Counted from the stretch's first letter, positions 1 through 7,125 are shown. The stretch: 7,145 nucleotides of DNA from Anaerococcus sp. (GCA_030825745.1 JAPJPH010000047.1:1-7145); one strand, 5' to 3'. Notes: generated by a model from the letters alone, not told the origin. Made by a program: numbers and translations.

Positions 1-708
1 TTCTTTTAGGTAATAATCTTTTTGACTTTTATCTATATTAGTTTGAACCTTTTTGTCAATTTCTAGAGAAAGATTTTTTAATTCAATTTCCTTTTTTAGG
101 AGGTTATGAACAAGGGCTAGTCTTTCTTTGGTATCTAGGGTTTTTAAGATAGAATAATTTTCTTCTTGGCTTAAATCAAGGTGGTAAGTTATTAGATCTA
201 TGATCGTATGGTAGTTTGTAATTTCCATAAGGCCATAGCTAACTTCTTCCATTATATTAGGGTCAAGTTTGGCATAATTTTTAAATCCTTCAACTACCAT
301 CTTCTTTAAGGCTGTTAGTTCATCAGTATCTTCTTCTAATTGTTCATCATAGGTATACTCAGTTACTTTGGCCTTAAAATACCCATCAACAACCTTTATC
401 TTTTCAATTTTACCTATGGCTAGGGGGCTTACAAATACCCTAGTTTGAGAATTTGGTAGATCATAAGTATCTTTTATAGAAACAACTATTCCATAATCAT
501 AAAGCTCATCTTTTGAAGGACTCTCATTAAATACATCCTTTTGATTAACCAATACCAAATTTGTATTCTCTCCCTTAGCCACTTCAAGGGCTGACCTTGA
601 TATATTTCTTTGTATATCAAAGCTTAAGAGAGTGCTTGGCATAGGCCAATATCCTCTTAAAGGTACTAGGGGATATTCTTTTTTGCTTATTTTGTAAACT
701 TCTGTCAT
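1..708 (-). CDS. lon: ATP-dependent protease Lon, N-terminal part (runs off left edge)
   Basis: Lon is a cytoplasmic homohexameric AAA+ serine protease that degrades misfolded and some regulatory proteins. The minus-strand frame starts at an ATG (708-706) preceded by GAGGT five bases upstream. It stays open for 236 codons to the window edge, so this is an incomplete gene, not a broken one. Residues about 11-200 fit the LON substrate-binding domain, including a YPLVPLRG opening and the segment around LDTKERL (190-196). The helical linker ends in DYYLKE at 231-236, matching the family's YYLREQ signature just before the ATPase domain. The Walker A motif and the Ser-Lys catalytic dyad lie outside the window. 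The N-domain is divergent: the family's FP after the opening arginine and the usual glycine after the RVxV strand are replaced (WPMP at 21-24, RVFVSP at 90-95). It lies 51 bases downstream of clpX, behind a terminator-like hairpin. LonA rather than LonB is inferred from this soluble N-domain. Confidence in the family is high. Confidence 0.93.
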   Translation of the reverse strand, partial: MTEVYKISKKEYPLVPLRGYWPMPSTLLSFDIQRNISRSALEVAKGENTNLVLVNQKDVFNESPSKDELYDYGIVVSIKDTYDLPNSQTRVFVSPLAIGKIEKIKVVDGYFKAKVTEYTYDEQLEEDTDELTALKKMVVEGFKNYAKLDPNIMEEVSYGLMEITNYHTIIDLITYHLDLSQEENYSILKTLDTKERLALVHNLLKKEIELKNLSLEIDKKVQTNIDKSQKDYYLKE

Positions 709-712
709 TTCT

Positions 713-717
713 ACCTC
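713..717 (-). promoter_or_regulatory. Ribosome binding site of lon
   Basis: The minus strand reads GAGGT five bases before the ATG at 708. This fixes the start of the partial lon gene. The site lies just outside the inverted repeat at 723-751, so the folded hairpin would not itself hide it. Confidence 0.7.
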
Positions 718-722
718 ACAAA

Positions 723-751
723 TAAAAAGGAATGACAAGCATTCCTTTTTA
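723..751 (-). terminator. Intrinsic terminator-like hairpin after clpX
   Basis: A perfect 12-bp inverted repeat (arms 723-734 and 740-751) encloses a five-base loop (735-739). Read on the minus strand, the stem begins with an A-run, has a GGAATG/CATTCC core, and ends with TTTTTATTT. This is the form of a Rho-independent terminator, starting eight bases after the clpX stop codon. The A-run on the opposite side would allow it to work in both directions, although nothing convergent is seen. The stem has only three G-C pairs, so termination may be incomplete. Its closeness to the lon start (14 bases) raises the alternative that it is an attenuator, a leader structure or an operator. Confidence 0.75.
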
Positions 752-759
752 AAAATCTT

Positions 760-1974
760 TTATCTTTTTTTATAGATTAATTTTGAATGATCATCTATAG
801 ATTCTTCTGTTACTACTACTTCTTTTAGGTCATTTATAGATGGAATTTCATACATCACATCTAGTAAAAGCTCTTCCATTATACTCCTAAGTCCTCTAGC
901 ACCTGTTTTATGCTTTATAGCTTTTTGGGCAATTTTATGGATGGCTTTATCTTCAAATATTAGATTAACATTATCTAATTTAAACAACTTTTGATATTGT
1001 TTTACAAAAGAATTTTTTGGTTCCTTTAATATTCTAACTAGGGCATCTTCATCTAAAGAATCTAGGCTTACTATGATTGGAACCCTTCCTATAAATTCAG
1101 GGATTAGCCCGAATTTTAAGAGGTCTTGGGTGTTTACATCCTTAAGGTTTGCTCTATCATTTTTCTTTAGACTGGCACCAAAACCTATACTTTTTTCTTC
1201 GATCCTAGAGTTTATGATGGTATCTATTCCATCAAAGGCACCACCCATTATAAATAGGATATTAGTAGTATCTACTTGGATATATTCTTGGCTAGGGTGT
1301 TTTCTTCCACCTTGGGGAGGTACATTAGCAACTGTTCCCTCTATTAATTTTAGAAGGGCTTGTTGGACACCCTCACCAGATACATCTCTTGTTATGGATG
1401 GATTTTCACTTTTTCTAGTGATTTTATCTATCTCATCAACATAGATTATTCCTCTTTGGGCTAAGTCTATATCATAATCAGCAGCTTGTACTAGTTTTAA
1501 GACTATATTTTCTACATCCTCACCTACATACCCAGCTTCTGTTAAACTTGTTGCATCTGCTATAGCAAAAGGAACATTTAGCTTTTTAGCTAAGGTTTGG
1601 GCTAGGAGAGTCTTTCCAGATCCTGTTGGCCCTAGCATTAGTATATTAGATTTTTGTAATTCTACATCTTCTTTACTTTCGTTGCTATTGATTCTTTTAT
1701 AATGGTTATATACTGCAACTGACAAAGTTTTTTTAGCATCATCTTGGCCTATTACATAGGAATCTAAAAATTCTTTGATCTGTTTTGGGGTAGATAGTTC
1801 TACATCCTTAGAAAACCCCTTAGATTCTAAATTTTCCTGCTTTATAATCTCAGAGCATAAATCAACACACTCATTACATATATAAGCATCTGGTCCTGCT
1901 ATTATTCTTTTAACTTGTGTTGCATCCTTGCCACAGAAGGAGCATCTGACTTCTTTTTGTTTATTATCTGCCAT
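760..1974 (-). CDS. clpX: ATP-dependent Clp protease ATP-binding subunit ClpX
   Basis: ClpX is a hexameric AAA+ unfoldase that recognises tagged substrates (such as ssrA-tagged proteins) and threads them into ClpP in the cytoplasm. All landmarks of the family are visible in 404 residues, a normal length. The N-terminal zinc-binding domain has Cys11, Cys14, Cys33 and Cys36. Walker A is GPTGSGKT (115-122), the pore-1 loop is GYVG (148-151), and Walker B is IIYVDEIDK (176-184). The RKH loop is at 224-226, the ClpP-docking IGF loop at 263-265, the arginine finger lies in GRVP (Arg297), and sensor 2 is GARGLR (358-363). The IGF loop shows that it works with ClpP. It starts five bases after the clpP stop. 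No strong Shine-Dalgarno sequence precedes its ATG, so its translation is probably coupled to clpP. It appears fully intact. Confidence 0.99.
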   Translation of the reverse strand: MADNKQKEVRCSFCGKDATQVKRIIAGPDAYICNECVDLCSEIIKQENLESKGFSKDVELSTPKQIKEFLDSYVIGQDDAKKTLSVAVYNHYKRINSNESKEDVELQKSNILMLGPTGSGKTLLAQTLAKKLNVPFAIADATSLTEAGYVGEDVENIVLKLVQAADYDIDLAQRGIIYVDEIDKITRKSENPSITRDVSGEGVQQALLKLIEGTVANVPPQGGRKHPSQEYIQVDTTNILFIMGGAFDGIDTIINSRIEEKSIGFGASLKKNDRANLKDVNTQDLLKFGLIPEFIGRVPIIVSLDSLDEDALVRILKEPKNSFVKQYQKLFKLDNVNLIFEDKAIHKIAQKAIKHKTGARGLRSIMEELLLDVMYEIPSINDLKEVVVTEESIDDHSKLIYKKR

Positions 1975-1979
1975 TTAAT

Positions 1980-2573
1980 TTACTTACTTTCGATTACCTT
2001 ATCAATTAGACCATAATCTAAAGCTTCTTTAGCACTCATAGCAAAGTCTCTATCTGTATCTTTTTCAATCTTCTTTAAAGATTGACCTGTATTTGTTGCT
2101 AAAATATTATTTAGTCTTTGTTTTATTTTTATGATTTGCTCAGCTTGGATAACTATATCACTAGCTTGTCCTTGAGCACCACCAGATGGTTGGTGGATCA
2201 TTATATTAGAGCTAGGTAGTGAATATCTCTTACCCTTGGCTCCTGATGATAATAAAACTGCTGCCATTGAGGCTGCTTGTCCTATACAAATTGTAGAAAC
2301 ATCAGGTTTTATATAATTCATGGTGTCATAGATGGCAAGTCCACTTGTTACAACTCCACCTGGAGAGTTTATATAAAACTGGATGTCTTTTTCTGGATCT
2401 TCACTTTCTAAAAATAGAAGTTGGGCTATGATTATATCTGATATTTCATCCCTAACTTCTCCAGATAGAAAAATTATCCTATCTTTTAAAAGTCTGGAGT
2501 AGATATCATATGCACGCTCACCCCTACTAGATTGCTCAATAACTGTTGGTACCAAATAATTTTTTATATTCAT
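1980..2573 (-). CDS. clpP: ATP-dependent Clp protease proteolytic subunit ClpP
   Basis: ClpP is the self-compartmentalised serine peptidase that forms a double heptameric barrel and degrades polypeptides delivered by ClpX or ClpC. The 197-residue product is the usual bacterial length. The catalytic triad is Ser102 (in GQAASMAA), His127 (in MIHQPSGG) and Asp176 (in DRDF), with the spacing expected for the family. The oxyanion-side glycines are in NSPGG (69-73). The N-terminal [21 protein letters not shown] segment, which forms the axial loops and hydrophobic-pocket region, is well conserved. The start codon has AGGAGA five bases upstream (2583-2578). The gene lies 35 bases after tig with no terminator between, and five bases before clpX, so all three are probably cotranscribed. 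I found no CtsR-type tandem operator or full CIRCE element near it, so heat-shock control is not evident from this sequence. Confidence 0.99.
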   Translation of the reverse strand: MNIKNYLVPTVIEQSSRGERAYDIYSRLLKDRIIFLSGEVRDEISDIIIAQLLFLESEDPEKDIQFYINSPGGVVTSGLAIYDTMNYIKPDVSTICIGQAASMAAVLLSSGAKGKRYSLPSSNIMIHQPSGGAQGQASDIVIQAEQIIKIKQRLNNILATNTGQSLKKIEKDTDRDFAMSAKEALDYGLIDKVIESK

Positions 2574-2608
2574 TATATCTCCTATAATTTATTTTTACGG
2601 AGCAGGAT

Positions 2609-3988
2609 TTATTCTTCTTCGCTAGATTCTTTCTCTTGTTCATCATGGTTATGATCATGATCGTAGTTGTGATCTCCTACTGCTTCATGATATTTTTCGT
2701 GAGGAAGTACTTCTGCGTTTTTAACTAGAATTTCTACTGCTTTTCTTCTTTTGATATTTTCTTCTAGAGTTTTATCTGAAACATTTTTAGCAAATATTTC
2801 TTTAAATTGTTCCACATCCTCAACCCCGTAGTTTTTAGCTGCATCATTTACTTCAGCTTCTTTTTCTTCTTCGCTAACTTCTATATTTTCTTTTAGAGCT
2901 ACTTCATCTATTACTAGATTAGCCTTAACCTTAGCTTCTGCTTGAGCCCTATATTGGTCACGGATTGAGTTGATATCCATTTGTGTCATTTCTATATATT
3001 GGCTTAGGTTAATACCCATTTGTTGGAGTCTTTGATCTAGATTTTGAAGTTCATAGTCGATTTCTTGGTCAACTAGGGCTTTTGGAGCGCTCACTTCACT
3101 TTTGTTTACTAGCGCTTCAATAGCTTGGTTTTGGATCATTGCCTTAGCATTTTCTTCTTTATCACTAGCAAGTTTAGTTTTTAAATCAGCTTTTAGCTCA
3201 TCTAGGCTATCAAATTCTGAGATGTCTTTAGCAAATTCATCGTCTAATTCTGGTAGTTCTTTTCTTTGAATTGAGTTGATCTCTACTTCAAATTTAGCAT
3301 CTTTACCTTGGAATTCTTTTGCTTGGTAATCTTGTGGGAAAGTTACATTTACTTCGAATTTATCGCCTTTTTTATGACCTACAACTTGAGATTCAAATCC
3401 TTCAATAAAGGTATTAGATCCTAGTTCTAGTTCATAATCACTAGCTTTTCCGCCTTCAAATCTTTCTCCATCTAGGTAACCATCAAAGTCTATATTTACT
3501 GTATCGCCCATTTTAGCTTCATCTTCTACTGGAATGATTCTAGCATTTTCACTTTGTTGTCTTTTTAATTCATTTTCAATATCTTCATCAGTTACTTCAG
3601 TAGGAACTTCTTCTACTATTAGTTTAGAATAATCTCCAAGTTCTGGATGTGGTTTAGTTTCTACTTCTACTTTAAATCTGATATCCTTACCTTCTTCGAT
3701 ATCATCTAGGTCAACTGATGGTTGATCAATTGTTTCTAAGTTAAGTTCTTTTATAGCTTCTTCATATGGTTTTGGGAATACTATTTTGATAGCTTCATCA
3801 TAGAATATTTCTTTTCCATATAATCTTTCTAGAACATTTTTAGGTACATGACCTGCTCTAAATCCATCTATTCTATATCTTTTTTTATTTCTCTTATAAA
3901 CTGTATCAACTGCTTTTTTAAATTCGTCATAATTTACATCAAATTCAAATTTCGCGATGTTTTCTTCGTGTGATTTTAATTCTGTCAT
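2609..3988 (-). CDS. tig: Trigger factor, ribosome-associated chaperone and peptidyl-prolyl isomerase, with His-rich tail
   Basis: Trigger factor docks on the ribosome near the tunnel exit and shields and folds nascent chains. The N-terminal ribosome-binding domain spans about 1-115, with its docking loop IDGFRAGHVP at 40-49. The FKBP-like isomerase domain spans about 155-242 (GDTVNIDFDGYLDGE, then FIEGFE). The remainder forms the split C-terminal chaperone body to about 430. At 459 residues it is some 25-35 longer than the E. coli and B. subtilis proteins. The excess is a hydrophilic tail (430-459) holding six histidines alternating with Asp/Asn and ending in an acidic SSEEE run. The docking loop has Ala45 and His47 where many homologues have lysine. 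AGGAGG (3999-3994) gives a firm start. A promoter at the end of cca probably drives this gene together with clpP and clpX. Identity is secure; a role for the tail in metal binding is only an inference. Confidence 0.98.
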   Translation of the reverse strand: MTELKSHEENIAKFEFDVNYDEFKKAVDTVYKRNKKRYRIDGFRAGHVPKNVLERLYGKEIFYDEAIKIVFPKPYEEAIKELNLETIDQPSVDLDDIEEGKDIRFKVEVETKPHPELGDYSKLIVEEVPTEVTDEDIENELKRQQSENARIIPVEDEAKMGDTVNIDFDGYLDGERFEGGKASDYELELGSNTFIEGFESQVVGHKKGDKFEVNVTFPQDYQAKEFQGKDAKFEVEINSIQRKELPELDDEFAKDISEFDSLDELKADLKTKLASDKEENAKAMIQNQAIEALVNKSEVSAPKALVDQEIDYELQNLDQRLQQMGINLSQYIEMTQMDINSIRDQYRAQAEAKVKANLVIDEVALKENIEVSEEEKEAEVNDAAKNYGVEDVEQFKEIFAKNVSDKTLEENIKRRKAVEILVKNAEVLPHEKYHEAVGDHNYDHDHNHDEQEKESSEEE

Positions 3989-4023
3989 CTTTTCCTCCTG
4001 GTGGTGTTGCTACTCATTGAAAT

Positions 4024-4052
4024 AATATACTACTTATACTCTTTGCTATCAA
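4024..4052 (-). promoter_or_regulatory. Sigma-A-type promoter for tig (tig-clpP-clpX)
   Basis: On the minus strand TTGATA (4052-4047) and TATATT (4029-4024) are separated by exactly 17 bases. Each hexamer matches the vegetative consensus at five of six positions. The -35 box lies inside the last codons of cca, and the -10 box begins just past the cca TAG stop. Transcription would start near 4017, leaving a leader of about 30 bases with AGGAGG before tig. It is the only well-matched promoter I noticed at a gene junction. It is predicted by eye, not shown experimentally. Confidence 0.6.
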
Positions 4053-5388
4053 GCTTATCAAGCTTTAGCCTAAGAAATTTAATTATTTCACTTTTTTCAT
4101 TTGATAATTTCTCTTCTAAAATTAATTTTTCAACTAAATCTAAAGTATCTCCTATTATCTTTCCTTCTTTATAGCCTAATTTTTTAAGGTCATTGCCATT
4201 TATGGCTAGATCACTTCTTTTTTTTGGTATATCATCTGCCATAACTTCATTAAGTAGTATTTCTCCATTTATTATATTTGATATATCATCTGATGGAAGG
4301 GCTTGGATATCTGCCTTTTGAAGTTTTAAAAGCTTTCTTGTCATATCTTCTGAAAGTCTTCTTACTAATTTTCTAATACTCTTTTTACTATAGGTATTTG
4401 AACAATCCATATGTCTTAAGATAAGATTTGATATCTCATCTATTAGTTTTTTAGGATATCTTAGCTCATTTAATTCCTCTCTCATTAGGTACTCTGAAAC
4501 TTTTTGGTGATTAAAAAATCTCCCCTCCCCTCTTTCATCTAGAAAAAATGTTTCGATTTTTCCACAATCATGATAAAGGGCTGCTAACCTTAAACTTAAG
4601 TCAGGTTCGGTATTATCTAAAGCTTTCATACTATGAAAAAATAAGTCATATTTGTGAAAACTAGAATGTTGGTCAAAGCCTACCATCTTGCTTATAGCAG
4701 GCATAATTTTTTCTAATAAACCCAGATCTTCTAGCATAGAAATTCCTTTTGATGGCTTATCTTCTAAAATTATCTTAGATATTTCACTTTGAAGTCTTTC
4801 TTTGGATAAATTTGCTATATTTGAAGCATTTTCTTTTATAGCCTTTTTTAGATTTTCTTCTATAGTCAAATCTAACCTAGCCATAAACCTTACTGCCCTA
4901 AGGCTCCTAAGTAGGTCTTCTTTTATTCTAAGATCTGGATTTCCAACTGCTTTTAGTATTTTCCTATCTAGGTCATTACGCCCATCAAAGGGATCTATTA
5001 TATTTCCATCTATATCCATGGCCATGGCATTTATGGTAAAGTCCCTTCTTTTTAGGTCATCTTCTATATTTTTTTTAAATACTATATCTGATGGATGTCT
5101 GCTATCCTTATAGTTACTCTCTTGCCTAAAGGTAGTTATTTCATAGGAAATACCATCAGCTATAACCTTGATTGTTCCAAATTTAGATCCAAATTCAATA
5201 AGTTTTTTATCTTTAAAAACTTCCTTTATCTGATCAGCTCTAGCTGAAGTTGCTATATCTATATCAGAAATCTCTCTACCTAGGTAGTAGTCCCTAACAG
5301 CTCCTCCTACTATATAGGCTTTATAACCATTTAAGATAAGTCTACTTATTATATTTTCTCTACAATGATCAATTAGCTGTGTTGACAT
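4030..5388 (-). CDS. cca: CCA tRNA nucleotidyltransferase with HD domain
   Basis: This class II nucleotidyltransferase is predicted to add or repair the 3' CCA end of tRNAs without a template, using CTP and ATP. The head holds GGAVRD (28-33) and the metal-binding Asp42-x-Asp44. The flexible loop region ESNYKDSRHP lies at 90-99, RRDFTINAMA at 114-123, and the nucleotide-selecting EDLLRSLRAVRF at 157-168. A C-terminal HD-type domain has His252, HD at 273-274 (YHDCGK), His294 and His326, so a phosphohydrolase activity is likely, as in E. coli CCA; the B. subtilis enzyme lacks this domain. At 452 residues it is close to other HD-bearing members. It begins inside the end of cdaR (20-base overlap), with only a weak purine-rich AAGAAG upstream, so translational coupling is likely. 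An A-adding or poly(A) polymerase role cannot be excluded by sequence alone, but the EDxxR motif and flexible loop favour a full CCA enzyme. Confidence 0.93.
   Translation of the reverse strand: MSTQLIDHCRENIISRLILNGYKAYIVGGAVRDYYLGREISDIDIATSARADQIKEVFKDKKLIEFGSKFGTIKVIADGISYEITTFRQESNYKDSRHPSDIVFKKNIEDDLKRRDFTINAMAMDIDGNIIDPFDGRNDLDRKILKAVGNPDLRIKEDLLRSLRAVRFMARLDLTIEENLKKAIKENASNIANLSKERLQSEISKIILEDKPSKGISMLEDLGLLEKIMPAISKMVGFDQHSSFHKYDLFFHSMKALDNTEPDLSLRLAALYHDCGKIETFFLDERGEGRFFNHQKVSEYLMREELNELRYPKKLIDEISNLILRHMDCSNTYSKKSIRKLVRRLSEDMTRKLLKLQKADIQALPSDDISNIINGEILLNEVMADDIPKKRSDLAINGNDLKKLGYKEGKIIGDTLDLVEKLILEEKLSNEKSEIIKFLRLKLDKLDSKEYK
4048..4065 (-). repeat. Tandem 9-bp repeat at the cca 3' end
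   Basis: Two adjacent exact copies of ATCAAGCTT (plus strand) encode Lys-Leu-Asp-Lys-Leu-Asp near the C-terminus of the CCA enzyme. The repeat also duplicates the TTGATA hexamer used as the predicted -35 box of the tig promoter, with the second copy nine bases farther upstream. It could be a chance product of coding sequence or a small duplication. Confidence 0.6.
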
Positions 5389-6316
5389 TTTTTCTTCTTA
5401 CTTCTATTCTGTAATTTACTGGATTTTCTCCATCATATAATTCTACACCCTCTGGAAGGTCTAATTTGATTTCTCCAGTCCTATTTGACCTTAATGAAGA
5501 GATATTTATTGGATAAGTATTTATTTCATCTATACCTTTTAGAATTTGACCGTTGGCTTTTAATACAACTGCATCTGGGTTGACAGAGCTTGAAACTAGC
5601 TCATAGTCTTTATCTAGCTTGCCTATTAGGTTTATGTTTATATATACTGTTTTAGTTTCTGTTACAGTAAATGAAACATTGATGTCATCGTTAGATTTAG
5701 ATAAGTCTTCAACATTTTTCCCATCTTTATCTACAATAGTTATCGGAACATTGTGCATTTTGCCATCTAGGTATTTAGGATCATCTATTTTCGCCTCTAT
5801 CCTATCTACCTTGCTAACTTGGTTAATAGGACCCTTTATTGTTATTTTATCTGGTGATAGTTCATTTATTTCGACATTTTTCCCATCTTTTAAATTATCA
5901 GCTATAACAACATTTACTGGCAATTGTTTCTCTATAACTTTTTGAACATTTAAATTTACTTCACTAGGTTCAACTTGGCTTATATTTACAGAATTTGGAG
6001 CAGTTATTTCTATATTTACAGCTTGAATCCCCTCTTTTAGTTCTCCCACATCTAAGGTTGCGTATATATCATTTTCCTTTATATTTAAGATTTTATCCCT
6101 TGAACCTTCTAATTTTACACTTACACTGTTTACTTCATCTAAACCAATTATTGTATGACCGCCATTTTCTAATTTATCCTGGTTTCTTATAGTAATTGGT
6201 ATATTTCTATATGTCTTACTTATTGTAGGGTTTGTTGATGTTAGTACATAAGCCCACATTAAGATAGCAAGTAAAACTGATAATATTATAAGTCGAAGAT
6301 CACCTTTCTTTTTCAT
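5369..6316 (-). CDS. cdaR: CdaR (YbbR-domain) regulator of diadenylate cyclase
   Basis: CdaR is a membrane-anchored extracytoplasmic protein that binds CdaA and modulates c-di-AMP synthesis in Firmicutes. The 315-residue product has a single N-terminal membrane segment at about 8-25 (LRLIILSVLLAILMWAYVL), which acts as an uncleaved anchor. Three consecutive YbbR-type beta domains follow, at roughly 35-126, 130-218 and 221-308. Each is recognisable by a recurring pattern of a short I-P-I/L-P-V opening strand and a later P-x-x-V/I strand. The protein is clearly shorter than the roughly 480-residue B. subtilis homologue, probably by one repeat. Its ATG lies within the end of cdaA (17-base overlap), with an AGGTAGG stretch about seven bases upstream, supporting co-expression with its partner. 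The repeats are diverged in sequence, so domain borders are approximate, but the context makes the assignment secure. Confidence 0.93.
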   Translation of the reverse strand: MKKKGDLRLIILSVLLAILMWAYVLTSTNPTISKTYRNIPITIRNQDKLENGGHTIIGLDEVNSVSVKLEGSRDKILNIKENDIYATLDVGELKEGIQAVNIEITAPNSVNISQVEPSEVNLNVQKVIEKQLPVNVVIADNLKDGKNVEINELSPDKITIKGPINQVSKVDRIEAKIDDPKYLDGKMHNVPITIVDKDGKNVEDLSKSNDDINVSFTVTETKTVYININLIGKLDKDYELVSSSVNPDAVVLKANGQILKGIDEINTYPINISSLRSNRTGEIKLDLPEGVELYDGENPVNYRIEVRRKNVNTAN

Positions 6317-7121
6317 CTTTATTACCTACCTCTTCTATTGGCTTTTGATTATCTAATAAGTCTTTTTTAAGTCTTATTTTTAAAGATTCTTCATCAAAGT
6401 ATCTATTTATCTTCCCATTTTCTGCTACTGAAATATTTCCGGTTTCTTCTGAGACTACAATTACTAAACAATCACTTTTTTCACTTATTCCAATAGCTGC
6501 CCTATGTCTAGTTCCTAGTTCTTTAGAAATTGTATTTGATGTTGATAGTGGTAGATAGCAAGCTGCAGCTGCTATTGCATTTTTCCTAACTATGACTGCC
6601 CCATCATGGAGGGGGGTGTTAGGGATAAATATATTTATAAGTAATTCGCTAGATATGTCACTATCAAGCCTTGTACCACTTTCTATAATATCAGATAGGC
6701 CCACTTCTCTTTCAATTACTACAAGGGATCCTATTTTTTGCCTGGATAGGGAGCTCATAGCTGAAACTATCTCATTTATGCTTTTCTCATCTCTTTGGAT
6801 TTTCTCTCCTGAAAATAAAGACCTTCCCCTACCTAGTTTCTCCAAGGCCGACCTAAGCTCTGGTTGAAATACCACTATAATAAATACTAAGGATACTGTT
6901 AAAAATTGGTTCATAACCCAAGATAAGGTATTTAGATTTAAAATATCAGCAATAGATGCAAAAATTAAAACAAAAATAAGTCCCTTTAATACCTGCTCTG
7001 CCCTAGTATTTCTAAGTAGAGAAAATAATTTATAAATGACAAATGAAATGATAGCTATATCTATAATGTCTGTTACTCTGATAAGCATCAAAGAATTTAT
7101 AATATTTTCTAAAAAGTTCAT
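6300..7121 (-). CDS. cdaA: Membrane diadenylate cyclase CdaA (DacA), makes c-di-AMP
   Basis: CdaA condenses two ATP into cyclic di-AMP, a second messenger controlling potassium and osmolyte transport and cell-wall homeostasis. Three N-terminal membrane helices lie at about 18-36, 47-61 and 66-85. They are followed by a short linker and a cytoplasmic DAC domain (about 100-245). The two hallmark catalytic motifs are intact: DGA at 173-175 (in LHDGAVIVR) and RHR at 205-207 (in GTRHRAAIG). Its length of 273 residues equals that of the usual Firmicute CdaA. The start is supported by AGGAGG at 7131-7126, only four bases from the ATG, a short but workable spacing. It is the first gene visible in an overlapping cdaA-cdaR-cca set. 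The promoter must lie beyond the right edge. In B. subtilis and Listeria the next gene after cdaR is glmM, but here it is cca. Confidence 0.98.
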   Translation of the reverse strand: MNFLENIINSLMLIRVTDIIDIAIISFVIYKLFSLLRNTRAEQVLKGLIFVLIFASIADILNLNTLSWVMNQFLTVSLVFIIVVFQPELRSALEKLGRGRSLFSGEKIQRDEKSINEIVSAMSSLSRQKIGSLVVIEREVGLSDIIESGTRLDSDISSELLINIFIPNTPLHDGAVIVRKNAIAAAACYLPLSTSNTISKELGTRHRAAIGISEKSDCLVIVVSEETGNISVAENGKINRYFDEESLKIRLKKDLLDNQKPIEEVGNKDEKER

Positions 7122-7125
7122 ACTT

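Noticed and set aside
733..738. TTGTCA on the minus strand as a -35 box for lon
   Set aside because: With a 17-base spacer the -10 position would read GGTAGA, overlapping the ribosome site and giving a start inside the gene.
772..777. TATAAA on the minus strand near the clpX end as a -10 box for lon
   Set aside because: The hexamer 17 bases upstream (TAGATG) matches the -35 consensus at only three positions, so the promoter is not convincing.
1073..1444. Plus-strand open frame opposite clpX
   Set aside because: It mirrors a highly conserved coding region, resembles no known family, and has no supporting promoter or ribosome site; other plus-strand frames opposite cca, cdaR and cdaA were dismissed for the same reasons.
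2029..2037. TTAGCACTC, identical to one half of the CIRCE heat-shock operator
   Set aside because: The matching GAGTGCTAA is absent at the nine-base spacing, and the bases simply encode Ser-Ala-Lys-Glu-Ala within clpP.
2574..2608. Possible separate promoter or terminator between tig and clpP
   Set aside because: The 35 bases contain an A/T-rich stretch and the clpP ribosome site but no paired hexamers and no stem followed by a T-run.
4672..4678. GGTCAAA, a single CtsR-type heptad
   Set aside because: There is no second heptad at the three-base spacing, and it is inside cca far from any start codon.
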